Origin: Pseudomonadota bacterium | GTDB taxonomy: Bacteria > Pseudomonadota > Gammaproteobacteria > Steroidobacterales > Steroidobacteraceae | Assembly: GCA_021780395.1 (NCBI GenBank) | Contig: JAJXYU010000080.1 | Coordinates: 1-6,138, forward strand | DNA: 6,138 bases | Direction of reading: 5' to 3' | Part shown: piece after piece, positions 1-4,088 of the stretch | How the letters are laid out: the number at the start of each line of letters is the position of its first letter | Numbering within the stretch: the stretch's first letter is position 1 | Made by a program: the position numbers and the translations under genes | Notes under the pieces: generated by a model | What the model was told of the DNA's origin: nothing | The model's input: only the letters and a program-made list of their open reading frames with translations | Databases searched by the model: none

Positions 1-645
1 GGCGCGGCCCTGCTCGCGTGGCCGCACGCCGCACCCGGCCGCGGCGGCGCCGGTGCGCTCGCGATCGCCGGCGCCTGCGCATGCTGGGCGGTCGACAACA
101 ACCTGACCCGCCGGATCGCGACCGGCGACGCACTGTTCATCGCCGCGCTGAAGGGCTGGGTCGCGGGCCTCGCGAACCTCGCGCTCGCCGCGGCGTTCGG
201 CGCGGCCTCCCCGGCGCCGTCGGTCCCCGCGATCGGCGCGGCGCTGCTACTCGGGTTCGGCGGATACGGCATCAGCCTCGCGCTCTACGTGGTCGCGCTG
301 CGTGAGCTCGGCAGCGGTCGCACCGGCGCCTATTTCGCGACCGCGCCGTTCATCGGCGCCGCGCTCGCGATCGGGATCGGCGGCGCGCATCCGACGCCCG
401 CTTTCGCCGGCGCGGCGGCGCTGATGGGACTCGGCGTGTGGCTGCACCTGTCGGAACGCCACGCCCACGCCCACGTGCACGAAGCGCTCCAGCACGAGCA
501 TCCGCATGTTCATGACGAGCACCATCGTCACGCGCATCCCGACGGCTGGGTCGGCCGCGAGCCGCACGTGCACCCGCATCGGCACGAGCCGCTACACCAT
601 TCGCATCCTCATTTCCCGGACGCGCACCACCGGCATTCGCACTAG
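1..645 (+). CDS. DMT-superfamily (EamA-type) inner-membrane transporter with His-rich C-terminus, 5' end outside window
   Basis: The frame is open from the first base to the TAG at 643-645 and gives 214 residues, the C-terminal part of the protein. After the end of one membrane helix (residues 1-7), about five hydrophobic segments follow: roughly 17-35, 43-67, 76-99, 108-127 and 132-150. The stretch CWAVDNNLTRRI (28-39) and the later GSGRTGAYFATAPFIGA (104-120) resemble the second EamA repeat, so a 10-helix EamA permease is likely. Such proteins are secondary transporters of small metabolites in the inner membrane; the substrate cannot be read from sequence. From residue 154 the protein becomes a tail of 61 residues with 24 histidines, which suggests metal binding (inference). 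Known EamA topology would place this tail in the cytoplasm. The gene converges on the MaoC gene and overlaps it by 4 bp. The start codon is not in the window. Confidence 0.85.
   Translation, partial: GAALLAWPHAAPGRGGAGALAIAGACACWAVDNNLTRRIATGDALFIAALKGWVAGLANLALAAAFGAASPAPSVPAIGAALLLGFGGYGISLALYVVALRELGSGRTGAYFATAPFIGAALAIGIGGAHPTPAFAGAAALMGLGVWLHLSERHAHAHVHEALQHEHPHVHDEHHRHAHPDGWVGREPHVHPHRHEPLHHSHPHFPDAHHRHSH
460..642 (+). other. Histidine-rich C-terminal tail of the EamA transporter
   Basis: These 61 codons hold 24 His in alternating or paired patterns (HAHAHVH, HEHPHVH, DEHHRHAH, HPHRHEP, HHSHPHFPD, HHRHSH). A His/Asp/Glu block (residues 154-173) and a second block (183-214) flank a short linker around PDGWVGRE. 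Such tails commonly bind Zn, Ni, Co or Cu ions; this role is inferred. The frame agrees with the upstream membrane helices, so it is a true coding extension and not an out-of-frame artefact. Confidence 0.85.
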
Positions 646-1094
646 GGCCGGGGCGTCCCCGCCGGAGCGACGTCGAAGAAGCTCGTCGCGGTCATCGACA
701 TCACACGCTCGGCGCGTTGGTTCTCGAGTTCCCAGCGCCAGCGGACGATCCCGGTACCGCCGGCGGAGGCGACGCGCTTCTCGAGCACCGTCAAGGTGAG
801 CGACAGCCGGTCGCCGGACCGCACCGGCCTCTCCCAGCGCAGCGCCTCGACGCCGGGCGAGCCGAACGAGTCGGAGCCCGCGAGCACGCTGCCGACCGCG
901 AGTTCCATCGCGATCGCGCAGGTCATCCACCCGCTCGCGATCAAGCCGCGCCAGCGCGTCTGCGCCGCGGCCGCCGGATCGACGTGAAACGGCTGCGGGT
1001 CGTAGCGGCGCGCAAACTCGACGATCTCCGCCTCGCCGATCTCGCGGGGTCCGGCGCGATGCACCGCGCCGACGACGATGTCCTGGAACCGCAT
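642..1094 (-). CDS. MaoC-family hot-dog dehydratase/hydratase
   Basis: This is a 150-residue protein of usual length for a single hot-dog MaoC domain. Residues 31-40 read YDPQPFHVDP. The Asp32 and His37 spacing matches the catalytic Asp/His pair of R-specific enoyl-CoA hydratases of the PhaJ/MaoC group. GLIASGWMTCAIAM (50-63) is the conserved central helix region, followed by GSPGVEALRWERPVRSGD (78-95), typical of the family. The canonical GDxNPxH motif is replaced by the YDPQPFH variant common in uncharacterised MaoC-like proteins, so activity on an acyl-CoA is likely but the substrate is unknown. It is probably cytoplasmic. The ATG at 1094 lies 7 bp after the VOC gene stop, and no strong Shine-Dalgarno is visible, which suggests translational coupling. 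It is the last gene of the minus-strand cluster, and its TAG stop overlaps the transporter's stop. Confidence 0.88.
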   Translation of the reverse strand: MRFQDIVVGAVHRAGPREIGEAEIVEFARRYDPQPFHVDPAAAAQTRWRGLIASGWMTCAIAMELAVGSVLAGSDSFGSPGVEALRWERPVRSGDRLSLTLTVLEKRVASAGGTGIVRWRWELENQRAERVMSMTATSFFDVAPAGTPRP

Positions 1095-1101
1095 CGCGGA
1101 T

Positions 1102-1554
1102 TCAGCGCCCGCCGCCGGATTCCCGCGCGAACAACTGCGCGGCGATGTCGCGGAACGCCTTGAACTCGAGCGCGTTGCCGGACGGGTCGAGCAGGAAGAA
1201 CGTCGCCTGCTCGCCCGGCTTCCCGGCGAACCGAACGTGCGGTTCGATGATGAATCGCGTGCCGCAGGCGCGCAGCCGGTCGGCGAGCGCCTGCCATGCC
1301 GGCATCGGCAGCACGACGCCGAAATGCGGCACCGGCACGCGATCGCCGTCGACCGGATTGAAATGATGGCCGACCTGCCCGGTCGGTCCGAGCGCGGGAT
1401 TCAGGTGGCACACGAACTGGTGTCCGAACAGGTCGAAGTCGACCCAATCGGTATCGCTGCGGCCCTCGGGGCAGCCGAGCACGCCGCCGTAGAAGCGCCG
1501 CGCCTCGGGGATGTCGCGGACCGGGACCGCTACGTGAAATGGCGTCAGTGGCAT
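1102..1554 (-). CDS. VOC-family (glyoxalase/dioxygenase fold) protein
   Basis: The 150-residue product has the paired beta-alpha-beta-beta-beta layout of vicinal oxygen chelate proteins. It starts with FHVAVPVRDIPEARRFYGGVLG (6-27), contains PHFGVVL (76-82) and ends with the module signature DPSGNALEFK (123-132). His7, His77 and Glu130 sit where metal ligands are found in this superfamily, so a divalent-metal enzyme is likely. VOC members include glyoxalase I, extradiol dioxygenases and resistance proteins; the exact reaction cannot be assigned. The lack of extra domains and of a signal peptide suggests a cytoplasmic protein. It lies 7 bp downstream of the NTF2-like gene and 7 bp upstream of the MaoC gene, in the same orientation. 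No convincing Shine-Dalgarno precedes the ATG, as expected if it is coupled to the upstream gene. Confidence 0.9.
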   Translation of the reverse strand: MPLTPFHVAVPVRDIPEARRFYGGVLGCPEGRSDTDWVDFDLFGHQFVCHLNPALGPTGQVGHHFNPVDGDRVPVPHFGVVLPMPAWQALADRLRACGTRFIIEPHVRFAGKPGEQATFFLLDPSGNALEFKAFRDIAAQLFARESGGGR

Positions 1555-1561
1555 CGCCGCG

Positions 1562-2449
1562 TCAACCGGTCGGCAGCGGCCTGACGACCCGGACGATGGT
1601 CTCGCCGCGAAACAGGAACGTGTAGGTCTGGGCGCGAACCGCCCGGCCGTGGGCGTCCTTCGCGTCGACTGTCGCCTCGACCTTCCAGCCGTAGAACCGT
1701 TTTTCGTGCATGAACACCGCGCCCGCGATCGCGGTCGTGTAGCCCCGCACCGGGGCGCTGATCCGCCGGTAGACGACCGACGCGGGATCCGCCGAATTCA
1801 CCGCGAAGTAATGGCGGATTGCCGCCTCGTAATTAATCGGCTCGGCACCGTACTTCGCATCGACCGCGCGGATCGGCACCGCGGGCGATGCGGCGGCCGG
1901 CGCGGCCATCGCGGCCGGTGCCGGCGGCGGGGGTGCGACAGCCGCCATCGGCGCGGCCGGTGCCGGCGGCGCCGACTCGTCGACCGGCGGCAGCGGCGCA
2001 TTCCAGGCATCGACGATGCAATCCCAGCCGCCGTTGCGGCGCTCGCGCCAGATCTCGACGCGCTCGCCCCGGATCGGCACCCGCCCATCCTCGAAGCGCA
2101 GCTGGTAGGCGCCGTAGACATAGGCGAGCCGTCCGGACGCGCTCAGCCTCCAGCGCGCCGGCGTCCACGAGAACGACCCGATCCGCCGCGCGAGCAGCTG
2201 CGCCGCGGCCCGATGCGCCGCGTCCTTGCCTTCGACGAGACTCGCGCCCGGCAGTCGGACGATCACCCGGGGATCGTAGAACGCGACCCAGGCCTCCGCG
2301 TTGGCGGCATTGACCGCAGCCGCGAGTCCCGCGTCCGCCTGCAGCAACGGGGTGGGCGCGGCGACCGCTCGCGCCGGCCGCGCGGCGGCGGTCGCGAGCC
2401 CGACGGCGATCACGAGGGCGAAGGCGAAATCGGTGAGGCGTTGGCGCAT
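1562..2449 (-). CDS. Exported two-domain protein: NTF2/SnoaL-like domain, Ala/Pro linker, uncharacterised C-terminal domain
   Basis: The 295-residue product begins with a Sec-type signal peptide (about 1-28: basic MRQR start, hydrophobic core, ARA before Val29 as likely cleavage site), so it is probably periplasmic. Residues about 37-150 resemble NTF2-like/DUF4440 proteins: a helical AAAVNAANAEAWVAFYDPRVIVRLPG segment, then strands ending in WRERRNGGWDCIVDAWN (134-150). A linker almost purely of Ala, Pro and Met (about 151-194) joins this to a C-terminal domain (about 198-293). That domain has INYEAAIRHYF and DPASVVYRRISAPVRGYT, and resembles a conserved domain of small bacterial lipoproteins and exported proteins of unknown function. 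No enzyme active site is evident. Whether the NTF2-like part is a catalyst or a ligand-binding module is open. An AGGGAG ribosome binding site supports the ATG at 2449. It follows the aminotransferase by 29 bp. Confidence 0.82.
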   Translation of the reverse strand: MRQRLTDFAFALVIAVGLATAAARPARAVAAPTPLLQADAGLAAAVNAANAEAWVAFYDPRVIVRLPGASLVEGKDAAHRAAAQLLARRIGSFSWTPARWRLSASGRLAYVYGAYQLRFEDGRVPIRGERVEIWRERRNGGWDCIVDAWNAPLPPVDESAPPAPAAPMAAVAPPPPAPAAMAAPAAASPAVPIRAVDAKYGAEPINYEAAIRHYFAVNSADPASVVYRRISAPVRGYTTAIAGAVFMHEKRFYGWKVEATVDAKDAHGRAVRAQTYTFLFRGETIVRVVRPLPTG

Positions 2450-2457
2450 CGACGCGG

Positions 2458-2463
2458 CTCCCT
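2458..2463 (-). promoter_or_regulatory. Ribosome binding site (AGGGAG) of the NTF2-like gene
   Basis: On the minus strand AGGGAG sits 8 nt before the ATG at 2449. It lies within the 29-bp gap after the aminotransferase stop. It is the clearest Shine-Dalgarno of the cluster and fixes the start of the exported protein. Confidence 0.7.
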
Positions 2464-2478
2464 GAGGTTCACGCCAGA

Positions 2479-3861
2479 TTACCGCGATCCCGCGGCCCGC
2501 GCAGCACCTCGCGGACCCCGCGGCGGCGCCAGGGTCGCGGCGAGCGACGCGGACAGCTTCTCGACGAGCTCATCGAGCTCGGCGTCGCTCGCGTTGTAGG
2601 GCGGCGCGACGATCAACGTGTCGCCGCAACCCTCGCCGGCGTTGCCGGCGCAGGGATAGACGATCAGCCCGTGCTCGAACGCGTGGCGCGCGACCGCTTG
2701 CGCGACCGCTCGTTGCGGCTCGAACGGCCGCTTCGTCGCCCGGTCGCGCACGAGCTCGATCCCGATCAGGTATCCGCGCCCGCGCACGTCGCCGACCGCG
2801 GCGATCGGCTCGAGCCGCTCGCGCAGCCACTCGAGGAGCCGCGGCCCGCGCTCCCGCACCCGCGCGATCAGCCCGTCACGCTCGATCAGCCGCTGGACCG
2901 CGAGCGCCGCGGCACAGGCGGCGGTGTGTCCCGAGTAGGTGTGGCCGGTCATGAACGCGCCATGGCGTGCGAGGATCGTCGCGCCGATCTCCCGCCGCAG
3001 GAGCGCCGCGCCGATCGGAATGTAGCCGCCGGCGAGGCCCTTCGCGACGGCCATCACGTCCGGCACCACGCCGTCCACCTCGAGCGCCCGCCAGCTCCCG
3101 CAGCGACCGGCACCGCACATCACCTCGTCCGCGATCAGCAGGACTCCGTGACGCCGGCAAACCGCGGCGATCGCCGCGGCATAGCCCGCAGGCGCCGGGA
3201 CCGCCCCGCCGGCGGCGCCGACGACCGGCTCCATGATGAACGCGGCGACGCGCTCCGGCCCGATCGTTCGAATGCGGGCATCGAGTTCGGCCGCCCAATG
3301 ATCGATCCGGTCCGCCGGCGCGACGCCGGCCGGCGGGCGGTACGCGTTCGCGGCCGAGACGAAGGACACGTCGAGGAGGCTCCCCTCGAACGGCCGGCGG
3401 CGTTCCGCGAAGCCCGACACCGACAACGCGCCGAGCGTATTGCCGTGATAGGAACGCTCCCGCGCGATGAAATGCCGCCGCCCGGGCACGCCGCAGGCGT
3501 CGAAATACTGCAACGCGAGCTTCATCGCCGACTCGACCGCTTCGGAGCCGCTCGAGGTGTACACGACGTGCTCGAAATCGCCGCCGGCGAGCCCCAGCAC
3601 GAGCGCGGTCAGGTCCTCCAGGGCCTCGCTGGTGAACAGGTACCGATAGCCGCACGCGACCCGTTCGAGCTGCGCGGCGATCGCCGCGTTCACCTCGCGA
3701 TTGCCGTGGCCGATGCTGAACGCGGCCGGGCCGCCCGAGCCGTCGAGATAGCGCCGGCCGCGCGCGTCGATCAGGTAGCTGCCCTCGCCGCGGACGATGC
3801 GCGGCAGCGCCTCGATCCCGAAGCCGACGGCCTTGGAGCTCCTCGAGGATGCCTCGTGCAT
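2479..3861 (-). CDS. Class III PLP-dependent aminotransferase (aspartate aminotransferase family, BioA/omega-transaminase-like)
   Basis: The 460-residue protein has every landmark of fold-type I class III transaminases. YLDGSGGPAAFSIGHGN lies at 38-54. SGSEAVESAMKLA (104-116) provides the PLP phosphate-binding loop, and SYHGNTLGALS (137-147) provides the ring-stacking Tyr. MEPVVG is at 210-215, ADEVMCGAGR at 244-253 (Asp245 contacts the pyridine N) and AVAKGLAGGY at 271-280, with Lys274 as the Schiff-base lysine. GHTYSGH (306-312) is the loop from the partner subunit. It should move an amino group from an amine or amino acid to a keto acid in the cytoplasm; the substrate cannot be assigned. 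Length is close to the family's usual 430-460, with a short Pro/Arg/Ala-rich C-terminal extension after about 445. It is the first gene of the minus-strand cluster. No strong Shine-Dalgarno precedes the ATG, only GGCGG directly beside it. Confidence 0.93.
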   Translation of the reverse strand: MHEASSRSSKAVGFGIEALPRIVRGEGSYLIDARGRRYLDGSGGPAAFSIGHGNREVNAAIAAQLERVACGYRYLFTSEALEDLTALVLGLAGGDFEHVVYTSSGSEAVESAMKLALQYFDACGVPGRRHFIARERSYHGNTLGALSVSGFAERRRPFEGSLLDVSFVSAANAYRPPAGVAPADRIDHWAAELDARIRTIGPERVAAFIMEPVVGAAGGAVPAPAGYAAAIAAVCRRHGVLLIADEVMCGAGRCGSWRALEVDGVVPDVMAVAKGLAGGYIPIGAALLRREIGATILARHGAFMTGHTYSGHTAACAAALAVQRLIERDGLIARVRERGPRLLEWLRERLEPIAAVGDVRGRGYLIGIELVRDRATKRPFEPQRAVAQAVARHAFEHGLIVYPCAGNAGEGCGDTLIVAPPYNASDAELDELVEKLSASLAATLAPPRGPRGAARAAGSR

Positions 3862-3867
3862 CCGCCG

Positions 3868-3873
3868 ATAGTA
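3868..3873 (-). promoter_or_regulatory. Candidate -10 box (TACTAT) for the aminotransferase operon
   Basis: On the minus strand TACTAT (four of six bases of TATAAT) ends 6 nt before the ATG at 3861. A start site at the usual distance would fall on the A of that ATG, giving a leaderless transcript. No good -35 hexamer lies 16-18 bp upstream, so support is weak. A promoter further upstream, beyond the stem-loops, is the alternative. Confidence 0.25.
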
Positions 3874-3899
3874 ATCGATCGCGCGCGCCCCAAGGCACG

Positions 3900-3920
3900 G
3901 CCGCGCGTGCCCCGCGCGGC
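3900..3920. repeat. GC-only inverted repeat / stem-loop A in divergent intergenic region
   Basis: GCCGCGCG (3900-3907) and CGCGCGGC (3913-3920) are perfect reverse complements with the 5-nt loop TGCCC, an 8-bp stem. No T-tract follows on either strand, so it is not a typical intrinsic terminator. It lies about 40 bp upstream of the aminotransferase start. The high base GC content raises the chance of such repeats by accident. Confidence 0.55.
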
Positions 3921-3924
3921 GGTC

Positions 3925-3942
3925 GGCCGGCCGCCGCCGGCC
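3925..3942. repeat. GC-only inverted repeat / stem-loop B in divergent intergenic region
   Basis: GGCCGGC (3925-3931) and GCCGGCC (3936-3942) form a perfect 7-bp stem with the 4-nt loop CGCC. It is separated from stem-loop A by only 4 nt. No T-run follows. It may be part of a 5' leader structure, a protein site, or chance in a GC-rich spacer. Confidence 0.5.
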
Positions 3943-3951
3943 AGCGACGAT

Positions 3952-3980
3952 TTGACATATGGGTCGACCGGCGTAGCCCG
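3952..3980 (+). promoter_or_regulatory. Candidate sigma70-type promoter for the diguanylate cyclase gene
   Basis: A perfect TTGACA (3952-3957) is followed after 16 bp by TAGCCC (3974-3979), which matches the -10 consensus only at its first two bases. If used, it would give a 5' leader of about 100 nt before the ATG at 4089. The exact -35 hexamer stands out in GC-rich sequence, but the poor -10 makes the call tentative. Confidence 0.3.
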
Positions 3981-4056
3981 AATCACGTCACGATGCACGT
4001 TTCGCGCGTCGTGGAATGAGAGTTGCGTCCGGCGGGGGGCACGCGCGCTCTGCTAG

Positions 4057-4072
4057 CGTTCGAATCGTTCGA
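4057..4072 (+). repeat. Short direct repeat CGTTCGA-AT-CGTTCGA upstream of the cyclase
   Basis: CGTTCGA occurs at 4057-4063 and again at 4066-4072, a 9-bp period, ending 16 nt before the ATG of the cyclase. It could be an operator half-site pair or part of the leader, or chance. The rest of the 227-bp spacer (3862-4088) holds the features listed separately and no gene I can support. Confidence 0.35.
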
Positions 4073-4088
4073 TGGACGGCGGGTGATC

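Noticed and set aside
649..661. CGGGG-CGT-CCCCG hairpin just after the transporter stop, as a terminator
   Set aside because: Only a 5-bp stem and no T-run on either strand; it lies inside the MaoC coding sequence.
1649..2599. 316-codon plus-strand open frame opposite the NTF2-like gene
   Set aside because: It has Arg/Gly/Asp low complexity and no motif, while the minus-strand gene has a signal peptide, a ribosome binding site and two domains.
3771..3998. 75-codon minus-strand open frame across the intergenic region as a small gene
   Set aside because: It overlaps the aminotransferase start in another frame, lacks a ribosome binding site and gives an Arg/Ser/Gly-rich chain without features.
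2671..4056. 461-codon plus-strand open frame opposite the aminotransferase
   Set aside because: It is an Arg/Asp/Ala-rich shadow of the aminotransferase, whose own frame shows every class III motif.
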